Shown piece by piece: positions 53,951-62,748 of a stretch of DNA of 64,000 nt. The stretch is from Burkholderia sp. IMCC1007 (lineage in GTDB: Bacteria; Pseudomonadota; Gammaproteobacteria; Burkholderiales; Burkholderiaceae). The stretch lies in assembly GCF_027257875.1 (NCBI RefSeq), contig NZ_JAPVQY010000020.1:1-64000 (forward strand), read 5' to 3'. The position numbers and the translations under genes were made by a program. Numbering within the stretch: the first letter of the stretch is position 1; every line of letters starts with the position of its first letter. The notes beneath the pieces are model-generated. The model was not told where the DNA came from and did no database searches. It saw only the letters and a list, made by a program, of their open reading frames with translations.

Positions 53951-54253
53951 ATGTCGGAAATCAACAAGGAGAAACTGATGTCGGATATCAAAACCGTTCT
54001 CGCGGACGCCGAAGACCTGCTCAAGCAAGCCGCGAGCAGCACGGGCGACCGTGCGGCCGAGCTGCGCGAGAAAGCCATGTCGCGTCTGAAGCAGGCCAAG
54101 GAAAAGGCAGCCGACGTCCAGGTCGTGGTGGTCGAAAAAGGCAAGAAGGCCGCGCGCGCAACCGACGACTACGTGCACGAGCATCCGTGGACGTCGATCA
54201 GCATCGCCGCTGGCCTCGGCGTACTGGTCGGTCTGCTGATCAACCGCAAGTAA
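53951..54253 (+). CDS. DUF883 (ElaB/YqjD-like) protein
   Basis: A 100-residue protein. An amphipathic N-terminal part (DIKTVLADAEDLLKQAASS and Lys/Glu/Ala-rich coiled coil) leads to a single C-terminal TM helix ending WTSISIAAGLGVLVGLLINRK (in part: SISIAAGLGVLVGLLINRK). ElaB/YqjD/YgaM proteins sit in the inner membrane and bind ribosomes in stationary phase. The start at 53951 has GGGAG; the frame is open upstream. It starts a small cluster with a YqjE-type and a YqjK-like gene. Confidence 0.9.
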   Translation: MSEINKEKLMSDIKTVLADAEDLLKQAASSTGDRAAELREKAMSRLKQAKEKAADVQVVVVEKGKKAARATDDYVHEHPWTSISIAAGLGVLVGLLINRK

Positions 54254-54313
54254 CGCGTCGATGCCGTTCCACCCGTGCGCCGCCGTGCGGCGGCACATGG
54301 GGGGGTGAAGCCA

Positions 54314-54340
54314 GGCCGGTGGGTCGCCACCGGCCGGCTT
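54314..54340 (+). terminator. Possible hairpin after DUF883 gene
   Basis: GGCCGGTGG / CCACCGGCC, loop GTCG, followed by GGCTTTGACTT. Weak T-run; could be partial termination or an mRNA end, leaving the downstream YqjE-like gene with lower expression. Confidence 0.45.
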
Positions 54341-54378
54341 TGACTTAGCCGTTCACTGCGCGCGCAAGCGCCTCATCC

Positions 54379-54768
54379 ATGACGACAGACACCAACCCGC
54401 AGCCGTCCGGCCACGGGCCGCTGCGCCGCCTCGTCGGCTCCGCGATCGGCCTTCTGCAGACGCGCCTCGAACTGGTGGGCATCGAGCTCGCCGAGGAGAA
54501 GGAGCGCCTGCTGGGCGTACTGTTCCTCGGGCTCGCGGCCATGATGCTCGCGACGATGACGCTCATCACCCTGACGGTGCTCATCGCGATCGCGTTCTGG
54601 GATACCTATCGCTGGCAGTCGCTGGCGGTGATCACCGCGGTGTACGCCGTGGGCGGCATCGCGTGCGCGCTGAAGGCGCGCTCCGGCCTGCGCGACGCAC
54701 CGACCGTGTTCGAGGCGACGCTGCACGAACTCGAGAAAGACCGCGACATGTTCCGCGGCAAGCCGTGA
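54379..54768 (+). CDS. Phage-holin-family (YqjE-type) membrane protein
   Basis: A 129-residue protein: LRRLVGSAIGLLQTRLELVGIELAEEKERL (in part: LQTRLELVGIELAEEKERL) then two TM helices (GVLFLGLAAMMLATMTLITL and VITAVYAVGGIACALKA). This Phage_holin_3_6/YqjE family is chromosomal and usually lies next to a DUF883 gene; the name holin is by homology and there is no phage here. It follows the DUF883 gene by 125 bp. Confidence 0.87.
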   Translation: MTTDTNPQPSGHGPLRRLVGSAIGLLQTRLELVGIELAEEKERLLGVLFLGLAAMMLATMTLITLTVLIAIAFWDTYRWQSLAVITAVYAVGGIACALKARSGLRDAPTVFEATLHELEKDRDMFRGKP

Positions 54769-54811
54769 ACGCATCGGCGTTCGCCCCTCTCACCTACTTC
54801 GCCGACGCGCC

Positions 54812-55255
54812 ATGAGCCAGAACGTTACGGGCAATTCACCCCGCTCCCATTCGTCGCGATCGAACTGGAGCGCATCGCAGCATCGCGCGCTGCGCAAGGA
54901 GTTGCTGATCCTGCGCTCCGAGGTCGAGCGGCTCGAGCTTGTCGAAGCCGCCGCCGAAGTGCGCCATGCTGTCACGCGCTTCAGCTGGCTGAAGATACTC
55001 GTGCCCGGCCTGTCGACCGGCAGGTTCAGCCAGTCCGCCAAGACACTGAACGCGAGCCTTGGCCAACTCGTCAACCAGTATCCGATGCTGAGTTCGCTCG
55101 CATCGCTCGTGCTCGCGAAACCCATGCGCTCGCTGCTGCGCGCAAGCGCCGGCCCCGCGTTGAAGTGGGGCACCGTCGGCTTCGCCGCATGGGAGGCGTA
55201 CCGCATCTGGAAGCAGGCGCGCGCCGAGAGGGGAAGCGCCCCGAACAACGGCTGA
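54812..55255 (+). CDS. Hypothetical protein, YqjK/DUF3318-like
   Basis: A 147-residue basic protein 43 bp after the YqjE-type gene. It has a helical N-terminal portion (SASQHRALRKELLILRSEVERLELVEAAAEVR, in part: RKELLILRSEVERLELVEA) with a weakly hydrophobic C-terminal stretch (MLSSLASLVLAKPMRSLLR, then LKWGTVGFAAWEAYRIWK). Its place in a DUF883-YqjE unit points to a YqjK-like accessory of the inner membrane. The family call is tentative. Confidence 0.72.
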   Translation: MSQNVTGNSPRSHSSRSNWSASQHRALRKELLILRSEVERLELVEAAAEVRHAVTRFSWLKILVPGLSTGRFSQSAKTLNASLGQLVNQYPMLSSLASLVLAKPMRSLLRASAGPALKWGTVGFAAWEAYRIWKQARAERGSAPNNG

Positions 55256-55361
55256 CACGTGAGGGCGGGTGTGGGTTTGCATGTGCACGGGCGCCATGTG
55301 CCGCATGTGCGATGCGTATCTTCGGCACGCGCCTTCTTTGGTATGCGCCTTCGGTACGCGT

Positions 55362-55814
55362 TCAGCGTACGCCCCAGCATGCCCCATCCTGTCCATCGGC
55401 ACTGCCGTCGTGCGATCCCGTATTCCCTTTCGTCCCGTCCGAGCGCAGCGTGAATGCGCCGCATCGGTCGTCGCGCATCGGGCCGGTGTCGAGCGGGCGC
55501 GCAACGAGTTCGTAGACCACCGAAGCATCGTCGTCGCCCGGGCGGCGTAGTGCCACACGATAGACCGGCTGCCCGTCCGGCGGCGCATGCGCCAGCGTAT
55601 CCGGCAACGCCTGTGGAGGCGCGCCATCGAGCGTCTCGAGATATTGCGCCGCGCGATACAGCGCGGCAACCGCGGACGCGCGATGCATGCGCGCGACGTG
55701 CTCGCGATACGACGGGATTCCCCATCCGGCCAACACCGCGACGATCGCGAGCACGATCATCAGTTCGACCAGCGTGAATGCCGCCGACGAGCGCATGAGC
55801 GTGCGCCCTTTCAT
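55362..55814 (-). CDS. pilE: Type IV minor pilin, PilE-like
   Basis: A 150-residue prepilin. The class III signal reads SSAAFTLVELMIVLAIVAVLAG: Phe at +1, Glu at +5, but Ala instead of Gly at -1. The C-terminus has a Cys pair (CGAFTLRSDG to GACWGVR) for the pilin D-loop. It starts with ATG overlapping the stop of the PilX-like gene (ATGA); MRSS at 55796 is an internal alternative. It is the last gene of the minor pilin operon. As in Pseudomonas, this subunit probably joins the tip priming complex of the type IV pilus. Confidence 0.85.
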   Translation of the reverse strand: MKGRTLMRSSAAFTLVELMIVLAIVAVLAGWGIPSYREHVARMHRASAVAALYRAAQYLETLDGAPPQALPDTLAHAPPDGQPVYRVALRRPGDDDASVVYELVARPLDTGPMRDDRCGAFTLRSDGTKGNTGSHDGSADGQDGACWGVR

Positions 55815-56470
55815 TGATGCACCGCCGCGACGCGACGCCAGCGCTCTGCAACGATACGGCCGTCACGCAGCGCGACCTGGCTTTGCAGCCAGACCACGCT
55901 CGATGCATGGCTGCCGACACCACGTGCAGTGACGAGATACGCGCGACTCCCCGCCGGGCCTGCTCCGCGCCATAGCTCGACCAGACATCGCGGCGGCTGC
56001 GCGGCCATCGGCCACGAAGCGAACGGTGCGAACGCGTCGGCGACGCTCAGCGCCGGCGCGCGCCGCCACGCGTCCGGCTCGGCGTGCGCTGCGGCTTCGT
56101 CGATGTACGGCGCGGTACCGCGGAGCAATCGTGCGGTGCAAGCGGCCAACGCCGCATCGGCCGCGTGGAACGCAATCAGCCGATCCGACAATGCACGCGC
56201 GCGGCGCGACTCCGTCAGCGCGGATTCGAACCATGTGCCGCTCAGCGCCGCGACTGCCGCGCCCACCGCGATCACGGCCGGCAATGCGAGGCCGGCATCG
56301 CGGCGCCAGGCTCGGATCGCCGATCGACACCCCGTGTGCCGTTCGCATCGGCTCATGCCTGTGCCGTCCATCACGCATTGCGTGCCACAAGCCGCCATTG
56401 CGCCGTTGCGGACATGTGCTGCCGCGCCTTGCATCGCGGGTCCGTTCACACGCTTGTTCGCACGAATCAT
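55811..56470 (-). CDS. pilX: Minor pilin assembly protein, PilX-like
   Basis: A 219-residue protein with a late hydrophobic segment, LALPAVIAVGAAVAALSGTW (residues about 61-80), after a long Cys-containing leader. As in PilX/GspK relatives the +5 Glu of ordinary prepilins is missing. The rest resembles PilX (HAADAALAACTARLL). Its start overlaps the pilW stop and its stop overlaps the pilE start, both as ATGA. The long leader before the membrane segment (about 60 residues) is unusual: normal ones have 6-25, so either the leader has an odd job or a later start is used. Confidence 0.78.
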   Translation of the reverse strand: MIRANKRVNGPAMQGAAAHVRNGAMAACGTQCVMDGTGMSRCERHTGCRSAIRAWRRDAGLALPAVIAVGAAVAALSGTWFESALTESRRARALSDRLIAFHAADAALAACTARLLRGTAPYIDEAAAHAEPDAWRRAPALSVADAFAPFASWPMAAQPPRCLVELWRGAGPAGSRAYLVTARGVGSHASSVVWLQSQVALRDGRIVAERWRRVAAVHQ

Positions 56471-57300
56471 CGGAACACCTCGTAGGCACGCGCTGCGTCA
56501 CGGCCGCGCTCGGCCGTCGCGAGCGCGGCGTTTCGCAACGCGACGATCCGATGCAGCACGAGACGCGCGCGACCATCGTGCGCAACGACCGCGCGTCCGT
56601 CGCAATCGACATGGCTCGTCGGTTCCCGCATCGGTTCGCCGCGTGCCCGCACGCACACATGCACGGCGACGATTTCGTGCCAGTCGCCGGCACGCATCGC
56701 ATCTGCATCGATGAACTGCACGTCCGCGTGACGCAGGTAGCGCACGCGCAACTGATCGATCCCGGCCACGACGGGCTGCGGCGTGCCCGGGCGCCCGCTC
56801 CCTTCACAGTACAACTCCGGCTCGCCCGTCGACGGACTCACGTGCGCATCGAAGCGGTTCTCGACGAGCGGCCGTTCACCGGCCGTGCCGACACCCTGCC
56901 CGAGACAATCCGATACCTGCGCGCCGATCGTCGGCCACGTCGACACGGTATCGCCGACATACCGGATCAGCACCGCATCCGACGCGGCGCGCACGGCCTC
57001 GCACCCCACCTGTGCGCCATCGCCTCGCACGCGCGCCGCCGAACAGCCGAACACCGGCGACAACGATGGCGCCCCTTCCACATCGAGCGGACGAAAGCCG
57101 GCCATCTGAAGCTGGTGGCCGATCAACGTCAGCGCGGTCGCGGCTGCATCGCGCATCCGGAAGCCGTCCTCGGCGCGCCGCTGTGCGACGCGCTGCGCGT
57201 GATACAGCGCGCCGGCAGCGGCAAGCACGAGCAGACCGACGGTCATCGCGACCAGCACCTCGAGCAACGTATGCGCGCGAATGCGGCGATCAGCGTTCAT
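56467..57300 (-). CDS. pilW: Minor pilin, PilW-like
   Basis: A 277-residue protein with prepilin start RIRAHTLLEVLVAMTVGLLVLAAAG (in part: HTLLEVLVAMTVGLLVL): Glu at +5 present, but Ala-His at -1/+1 replaces Gly-Phe. Conserved in PilW: LIGHQLQMAGFRPL. ATG 57300 is used, 9 nt from GGGAGG; ATG 57306 is two codons earlier. It overlaps the pilV end by 11 bp and pilX by 4 bp. It should take part in pilus tip assembly. Confidence 0.83.
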   Translation of the reverse strand: MNADRRIRAHTLLEVLVAMTVGLLVLAAAGALYHAQRVAQRRAEDGFRMRDAAATALTLIGHQLQMAGFRPLDVEGAPSLSPVFGCSAARVRGDGAQVGCEAVRAASDAVLIRYVGDTVSTWPTIGAQVSDCLGQGVGTAGERPLVENRFDAHVSPSTGEPELYCEGSGRPGTPQPVVAGIDQLRVRYLRHADVQFIDADAMRAGDWHEIVAVHVCVRARGEPMREPTSHVDCDGRAVVAHDGRARLVLHRIVALRNAALATAERGRDAARAYEVFR

Positions 57301-57724
57301 CGGCATCGGCCTCCCGAAACGGAATCCGCACGCACGACGGTGGCCCTGTCGTCACTCCCGCCGCTTCGCATCGCGCCGAAGCGGCAGCGCCGGCGTCGCG
57401 CCAGCCGACCACCGCGTACCGTACGTCGCCGGCGCCGGGATCCAGCGTCATTGCGCCGCCCGGCAGCGATGCGGCCACGAGTGCGGCGACGCCATCGTCG
57501 GCCGTTGCAGCGACGTGCAGCCGCTCGATCCGCGCATCGGCGAGCCATAGCGCACGCTCGCGCCAGATCGTCGCCCGCTGCATGCGCGCCATCGCGAGCT
57601 GGCTGCCGGCCACCGCCAGCATCACGACCGCGAGCAGCGCCACGGCCAGCACCGCTTCGAGCAGCGACGTGCCGCGGGTCGATTCGCGCATGCGCTTCAT
57701 GCCGTGCTTCATGCCGCACCTCAT
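57290..57724 (-). CDS. pilV: Minor pilin, PilV-like
   Basis: A 144-residue prepilin: RGTSLLEAVLAVALLAVVMLA, normal Gly(-1), Glu(+5). The start at 57724 overlaps the FimT-like stop as ATGA; the leader contains MRCGMKHGMKRMREST, a run of three Met/Gly/Arg-rich codon groups, so any of the ATG codons at 57724-57694 could serve. The C-terminus has a Cys pair. It is the second gene of the operon. Confidence 0.83.
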   Translation of the reverse strand: MRCGMKHGMKRMRESTRGTSLLEAVLAVALLAVVMLAVAGSQLAMARMQRATIWRERALWLADARIERLHVAATADDGVAALVAASLPGGAMTLDPGAGDVRYAVVGWRDAGAAASARCEAAGVTTGPPSCVRIPFREADADER

Positions 57725-58290
57725 GCCGCATCGCATCGCCCGGCGACGACGCGCGCGCGACCGCCCGCCGCGATCGGGATACACCGCGACACGCGTGCCG
57801 CATCGTCTCCCGTCGACTCACGCTGCGGACGCAATTCGAAACGACGGATGCCGCCGATCACTTGACCGGCAGGCGGCGCAAACGCGAGATCGTGCGCGGC
57901 GCCCGCGACAGCGATTTCCGCATCATGTGGATATCGCCGCAGCACGCGCGACTGCCCGTCGAACTGCCCGCTGACGATCCACGCGCACGACCATTCCGCC
58001 GGGCCGCAGCGCTCGCCCGAACGCACGCAGGCACCGTCGCCGCCGGCCCTGCACAGCGTGACGCGCACGCCGAGACGCGCGGCCTCCGTGCGCGCGAACG
58101 ACAACGCGCCGAGCAGCACTCGGGCACGCGCATCGACGCGTTCGCGCATGCGCCACTGATCGAAAGCAGGCGCCGCATAGAGCCCCATCCCGACCACGAG
58201 CGCAATCGCGACCATCAGCTCGACGAGCGTGAATCCGCCGCCGCATCGCCTGCCTTTTTCAACTACCTGCCGGTGCCGCCCCATCGCCAT
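57721..58290 (-). CDS. fimT: Minor pseudopilin, FimT/GspH-like
   Basis: A 189-residue prepilin with a textbook site, GGGFTLVELMVAIALVVGMGLY (in part: GGGFTLVELMVAIALVV), and a C-terminal GspH-type domain (LSFARTEAARLGVRVTLCRAG). The start at 58290 (MAMGRHRQ) has GGAGG close by. First gene of the fimT-pilV-pilW-pilX-pilE operon. It lies 147 bp from nrdR, upstream on the same strand. Confidence 0.85.
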   Translation of the reverse strand: MAMGRHRQVVEKGRRCGGGFTLVELMVAIALVVGMGLYAAPAFDQWRMRERVDARARVLLGALSFARTEAARLGVRVTLCRAGGDGACVRSGERCGPAEWSCAWIVSGQFDGQSRVLRRYPHDAEIAVAGAAHDLAFAPPAGQVIGGIRRFELRPQRESTGDDAARVSRCIPIAAGGRARVVAGRCDAA

Positions 58291-58437
58291 CGCCCTCCGC
58301 CAACGTGATGCGACGACTGTAGCGACGCGTGCGGACGCGCGCCATTGGCCGAACGGCCGACTGGCGACATGCGATCGCGACCGACACAATCGGCGCGAAT
58401 CGAACCCAAGGAGAAGGCGATGTACGAACGCAGCGCG

Positions 58438-58917
58438 TCAGCGCTTACGCGAAGGCTTGGAGGGGGACGCGCGACGGAACTCTTCGATCACGTCGGCAAA
58501 TTCGGAGACGTCCTCGAACCGGCGATATACCGATGCGAAACGGACATAGGCGATCGTATCGAGGCCGCGCAACTCGTTCATCACGAGTTCGCCGAGCTTC
58601 TCGCTACGCACTTCACGCTCGCCGGTCGCGAGCAGTTGATACTCGATGCGGGCGACCGCCGCGTCGATCGCGTCAGCCGCAACCGGCCGCTTGCGCAGCG
58701 CGAGTTGCATGCTGGCGACGATCTTGCGACGGTCGAATTCGGTGCGGCTGCCGTCCTTCTTCACGACGGCGGGCAGGTTCAGCTCGACCCGCTCGTAAGT
58801 CGTGAAACGCTTGTCGCAAGCCGAGCAGCGACGGCGCCGACGAATCGCGGCGCCATCTTCGGACACGCGCGAGTCGACGACCTGCGTGTCTTCATGCCGG
58901 CAGAACGGGCAGCGCAT
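58438..58917 (-). CDS. nrdR: Transcriptional regulator NrdR
   Basis: A 159-residue repressor of ribonucleotide reductase genes. Zinc ribbon cysteines at 3, 6, 31 and 34 (MRCPFC and CSAC), followed by the ATP-cone domain ([16 protein letters not shown]). It binds NrdR boxes according to ATP/dATP state. It lies 6 bp after glyA on the same strand and is co-transcribed, the usual beta-proteobacterial arrangement. Confidence 0.97.
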
Positions 58918-58923
58918 CGTCGA

Positions 58924-60171
58924 TCAGCGATAGACCGGGAAACGCTTGGTCAGCTCGGCCACTTGCGCGCGCACACGCTCGATCGTCGCTGCATCTTCCG
59001 GATTCTCGAGCACGTCGGCGATCAGGTTGCCGACCGTCTCGGCTTCCGCCGGGCCGAAACCACGCGTCGTCATCGCCGGCGAACCCAGACGGATGCCGCT
59101 GGTCACGAACGGCTTTTCCGGATCGTTCGGGATCGCGTTCTTGTTCACCGTGATGTGCGCCGCGCCGAGTGCCGCTTCCGCTGCCTTGCCCGTGATGTTC
59201 TTCGCGCGCAGGTCGACCAGCATCACGTGGCTTTCCGTACGACCCGACACGATGCGCAGGCCGCGCTTGACCAGCGTTTCAGCCAGCACGCGTGCGTTCT
59301 CGACCACCTTCTGCTGGTATTCCTTGAATTCCGGCGACAGCGCTTCCTTGAACGCCACTGCCTTGCCGGCGATCACGTGCATCAGCGGGCCGCCCTGGAT
59401 GCCGGGGAAGATCGCCGAGTTGATCGGCTTCTCGTACTCGGCCTTCATCAGGATCACGCCGCCGCGCGGGCCGCGCAGGCTCTTGTGCGTCGTGGTCGTC
59501 ACGAAGTCGGCGTGCGGCACCGGGTTCGGGTACACACCGGCTGCGATCAGGCCCGCGTAGTGCGCCATGTCGACCATCAGGTAAGCGCCGACCGACTTAG
59601 CGATCTTCGCCAGACGCTCGAAGTCGATCTTCAGTGCAAACGCCGATGCGCCTGCAACGATCAGCTTCGGCTTGTGTTCGTTCGCGAGCTTCTCGGCGGC
59701 TTCGTAGTCGATGTCTTCGTTTTCGTTCAGGCCGTAGCTGACGACGTTGAACCACTTGCCCGACATGTTCACCGGCGAGCCGTGCGTCAGGTGACCACCG
59801 TGCGCGAGGCTCATGCCCATGATCGTGTCGCCCGGCTTGAGCATCGCGAAGAACACGCCCTGGTTCGCCTGCGAGCCCGAGTTCGGCTGCACGTTCGCGG
59901 CTTCCGCGCCGAACAGTTGCTTCACGCGGTCGATCGCCAGTTGCTCGACGATGTCGACGTACTCGCAGCCGCCGTAGTAGCGCTTGCCCGGGTAACCTTC
60001 CGCGTACTTGTTCGTGAGCTGCGAACCCTGGGCGGCCATCACGGCCGGGCTCGTGTAGTTTTCCGACGCGATCAGCTCGATGTGGTCTTCCTGGCGGCGG
60101 TTTTCCTGCTCGATCGCTGCAAAGAGTTCGGGGTCGACGTTCGCGATGGTGCTTTGGGCTCTGTCAAACAT
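58924..60171 (-). CDS. glyA: Serine hydroxymethyltransferase
   Basis: A 415-residue PLP enzyme that interconverts serine and glycine and makes 5,10-methylene-THF. PLP lysine in [15 protein letters not shown]; start [23 protein letters not shown] (in part: [13 protein letters not shown]). The start at 60171 is set by the family N-terminus, with ACGGAAAC upstream. First gene of glyA-nrdR. A 420-bp upstream region contains strong hairpins. Confidence 0.98.
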   Translation of the reverse strand: MFDRAQSTIANVDPELFAAIEQENRRQEDHIELIASENYTSPAVMAAQGSQLTNKYAEGYPGKRYYGGCEYVDIVEQLAIDRVKQLFGAEAANVQPNSGSQANQGVFFAMLKPGDTIMGMSLAHGGHLTHGSPVNMSGKWFNVVSYGLNENEDIDYEAAEKLANEHKPKLIVAGASAFALKIDFERLAKIAKSVGAYLMVDMAHYAGLIAAGVYPNPVPHADFVTTTTHKSLRGPRGGVILMKAEYEKPINSAIFPGIQGGPLMHVIAGKAVAFKEALSPEFKEYQQKVVENARVLAETLVKRGLRIVSGRTESHVMLVDLRAKNITGKAAEAALGAAHITVNKNAIPNDPEKPFVTSGIRLGSPAMTTRGFGPAEAETVGNLIADVLENPEDAATIERVRAQVAELTKRFPVYR

Positions 60172-60589
60172 ACGGTTTCCGTTAAGTGTGTACAGGTTGA
60201 CCGGGGCGGCCGAGTACATTGCGCTGCTGGCGGAACCAGCTCGACGTGGCGGAAGAATCCGTATGACGCGAGGCAGGACAGCCACCGGCGATGCACGCAA
60301 CGGCGCACAACGGCTGCCCAGGCGAACGGCAAAAACGGCGCCCCGCGCTTCACGGTGGGATGCTCCACCTTGAACCCGAAGGGTTCTATCGCCAGTCACG
60401 CAGGGGTGATGAGCGCGTTAGTGTATTGGATGCGTCATGAATAGGCAACCGCGCGGCAGCCGCGCCGAAATAATAAGGGCCAGACTCTACGCTCCCGTGC
60501 CGGAACGCTTCGCCGTCTTGCCGCGGTGCGGCAATCTCAGTAGGCTTGCGGGATACTATCCGCCACTTTGTTACCGACCAGGAGCAGCA
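60172..60589. other. Leader/intergenic region of glyA with hairpins
   Basis: On the minus strand, from far to near: GAACCC-TTCG-GGTTC (UUCG-loop hairpin, about 60371-60389), GGTGG-AGCAT-CCCACC (about 60353-60369) and further GC-rich stems to the glyA start. No protein frame seems real here. Promoter sites of the divergent SDR gene should lie on the plus side. No known riboswitch class is recognised. Confidence 0.5.
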
Positions 60590-61336
60590 ATGATCGTGTT
60601 CGTCACAGGCGCGTCCGCCGGCTTCGGCGCCGCCATCGCCCGTGCTTTCGTCAAGGGCGGCCATCGCGTCGTCGCAACCGCGCGCCGCAAGGATCGCCTC
60701 GATGCACTCGCCGCAGAACTCGGCGACGCACTGCTGCCGCTCGAACTCGACGTACGCGACCGCGCGGCCGTCGAAGCCGTCCCGGCCGCCCTTCCCGCCG
60801 AATTCGCGGCGCTCGACGTGCTCGTCAACAATGCCGGCCTCGCGCTCGGCGTCGAGCCGGCCCAGAAGGCCAGCCTCGACGAGTGGCAGACCATGATCGA
60901 CACGAACTGCTCGGGCCTCGTCACCGTCACGCACACGCTGCTGCCCGGCATGATCGCCCGCGGTCGCGGCCACATCTTCAATCTCGGCTCGGTTGCCGGC
61001 ATGTATCCGTACCCGGGCGGGAACGTATACGGCGCGACGAAGGCTTTCGTCCGACAATTCAGCCTGAACCTGCGCGCCGACCTGATCGGCACGCCGTTGC
61101 GCGTAACCGACATCGAGCCGGGCCTGTGCGGCGGCACGGAATTCTCGAACGTCCGCTTCCGCGGCGACGATGCGAAGGCAGCCAACGTGTACCAGAACGT
61201 CCAGCCGCTCACGGCCGAGGACATCGCCGATACGATCTACTGGATCGCGACGCGCCCCGCTCACGTCAACATCAACACGATCGAGATGATGCCGGTCGCG
61301 CAGGCGCCGGCCGGTCTCGCGATCCATCGCGGCTGA
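60590..61336 (+). CDS. Short-chain dehydrogenase, YdfG-like
   Basis: A 248-residue SDR. NADP motif VTGASAGFGAAIARAF (residues 5-20), NNAG at about 82-85, catalytic YGATK near 147. The end GLCGGTEFSNVRFRGDDAKA (in part: GGTEFSNVRFRGD) is typical of YdfG, the NADP-dependent 3-hydroxy acid (serine/allo-threonine) dehydrogenase. The start at 60590 has AGGAG; the frame is open upstream. Divergent from glyA. Confidence 0.93.
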   Translation: MIVFVTGASAGFGAAIARAFVKGGHRVVATARRKDRLDALAAELGDALLPLELDVRDRAAVEAVPAALPAEFAALDVLVNNAGLALGVEPAQKASLDEWQTMIDTNCSGLVTVTHTLLPGMIARGRGHIFNLGSVAGMYPYPGGNVYGATKAFVRQFSLNLRADLIGTPLRVTDIEPGLCGGTEFSNVRFRGDDAKAANVYQNVQPLTAEDIADTIYWIATRPAHVNINTIEMMPVAQAPAGLAIHRG

Positions 61337-61453
61337 CGCGCCCGGATACACCGCGGGCCGTGCCTGCGGCGGCCTGCGGTGCAATACGACGTACTACATT
61401 CCGTTACGAAACGGTTACGAATCCGGCCTCGCCGTTCCGGTAGAATGCGCGCC

Positions 61454-61930
61454 ATGACTCAGCCTACCCGCTCCCCGGATGCGCCCTCCGGCTTTACCTG
61501 GCCGGTGCGCGTGTACTACGAGGATACCGATGCAGGCGGCATCGTTTTCTATGCCAACTACCTGAAGTTCTTCGAGCGCGCCCGCACCGAATGGCTGCGC
61601 GCGTGCGGCATCGACCAGCGCCGGCTCGCCGACGACACCGGCGCGATTTTCATCGTCCGCAGCACGTCGCTCGACTACCGCGCACCGGCGCGACTCGACG
61701 ACGCACTGGCCATCACGAGCCGGCCCGGACGCATCGGCCGCGCATCGGTGGAATTCACGCAGGAAGCATGGCGTGGCAACACGCTGCTCGTCGCCGGACA
61801 TATCCGCCTCGGCTGCGTCGACCGTACCGGCATTCGGCCCGCGGCGATCCCGCCGGTCGTACTCGACGCGCTGCATCGCGGGCCCGTCACCGACGCCGGG
61901 CAGACTGTATTGTCAACGAAGCTCGAATGA
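61454..61930 (+). CDS. ybgC: Acyl-CoA thioesterase YbgC, tol-pal operon
   Basis: A 158-residue hot-dog thioesterase: RVYYEDTDAGGIVFYANYLKFFERARTEWLR (in part: YYEDTDAGGIVFYANYL), with the catalytic Asp in that motif. It acts on short acyl-CoA or acyl-ACP and is the first gene of the tol-pal operon in most proteobacteria. The start at 61454 (MTQPTRSP) is chosen; MRAMTQ at 61445 is possible. It is 130 bp before tolQ. Confidence 0.92.
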   Translation: MTQPTRSPDAPSGFTWPVRVYYEDTDAGGIVFYANYLKFFERARTEWLRACGIDQRRLADDTGAIFIVRSTSLDYRAPARLDDALAITSRPGRIGRASVEFTQEAWRGNTLLVAGHIRLGCVDRTGIRPAAIPPVVLDALHRGPVTDAGQTVLSTKLE

Positions 61931-62060
61931 GCACCGTTTAGACAAGGCCCATGAACTTGCCTTCCTGAATCGATACTAAGCAAGGTTCGGCGCCAGGCCA
62001 GACCGGCGCGCCGCGCCGCACGCGTACCCGGCGCCCCGATGGGACGTTACTCAAACCTCT

Positions 62061-62738
62061 ATGAACACTTCTCAAGACCTGTCGATCATTTCCCTCGTCC
62101 TCAACGCGAGCGTGCTGGCCCAGGCCGTGATGGGGCTGCTGCTGCTGCTGTCGCTGATGTCGTGGACCTTCATTTTCCGCAAGTGGTTCGCGATTCGCCG
62201 TGCGCGCGCGCAGACCGAACGCTTCGAGCGGGATTTCTGGTCGGGCGGCGACCTGCAGGCGCTGTATCAGAGCGCGGCCAACAACCGCCATACGATCGGC
62301 GCGCTCGAGCGGATCTTCGAATCGGGGATGCGCGAATTCCTGAAGGCGAAGGAAAAGCGCCTCAGCGATCCGGGCCTCGTGCTCGACGGTGCGCGTCGCG
62401 CGATGCGTGCGTCGTTCCAGCGTGAAATGGACGTGCTCGAAGCGAACCTCGCGTTCCTCGCGTCGGTCGGCTCGGTCAGCCCGTACATCGGTCTGTTCGG
62501 CACGGTGTGGGGGATCATGAACTCGTTCCGCGGCCTCGCGAACGTGCAGCAGGCCACGCTCGCGAACGTCGCGCCGGGCATTGCGGAAGCGCTCGTCGCG
62601 ACCGCAATCGGCCTGTTCGCCGCGATTCCGGCAGTCGTCGCGTACAACCGCTACGCGCACGACATCGACCGCCTCGCGATCCGCTTCGAGACCTTCATCG
62701 AAGAGTTCTCGAACATCCTGCAGCGTCAGGCCCAGTAA
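62061..62738 (+). CDS. tolQ: TolQ, inner-membrane motor protein
   Basis: A 225-residue MotA/TolQ/ExbB protein with three TM helices: first LNASVLAQAVMGLLLLLSL, third in LGLFAAIPAVVAYN. FGTVWGIMNSFRGLA is conserved. With TolR it forms the proton-driven motor that energises TolA and constricts the outer membrane in division. ATG 62061; no strong Shine-Dalgarno visible. Confidence 0.96.
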   Translation: MNTSQDLSIISLVLNASVLAQAVMGLLLLLSLMSWTFIFRKWFAIRRARAQTERFERDFWSGGDLQALYQSAANNRHTIGALERIFESGMREFLKAKEKRLSDPGLVLDGARRAMRASFQREMDVLEANLAFLASVGSVSPYIGLFGTVWGIMNSFRGLANVQQATLANVAPGIAEALVATAIGLFAAIPAVVAYNRYAHDIDRLAIRFETFIEEFSNILQRQAQ

Positions 62739-62748
62739 GGAGCGCGCC

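Noticed and set aside
54379..54768. Prophage holin
   Set aside because: The family name includes holin, but its DUF883 neighbour and lack of phage genes mark it as the chromosomal YqjE type.
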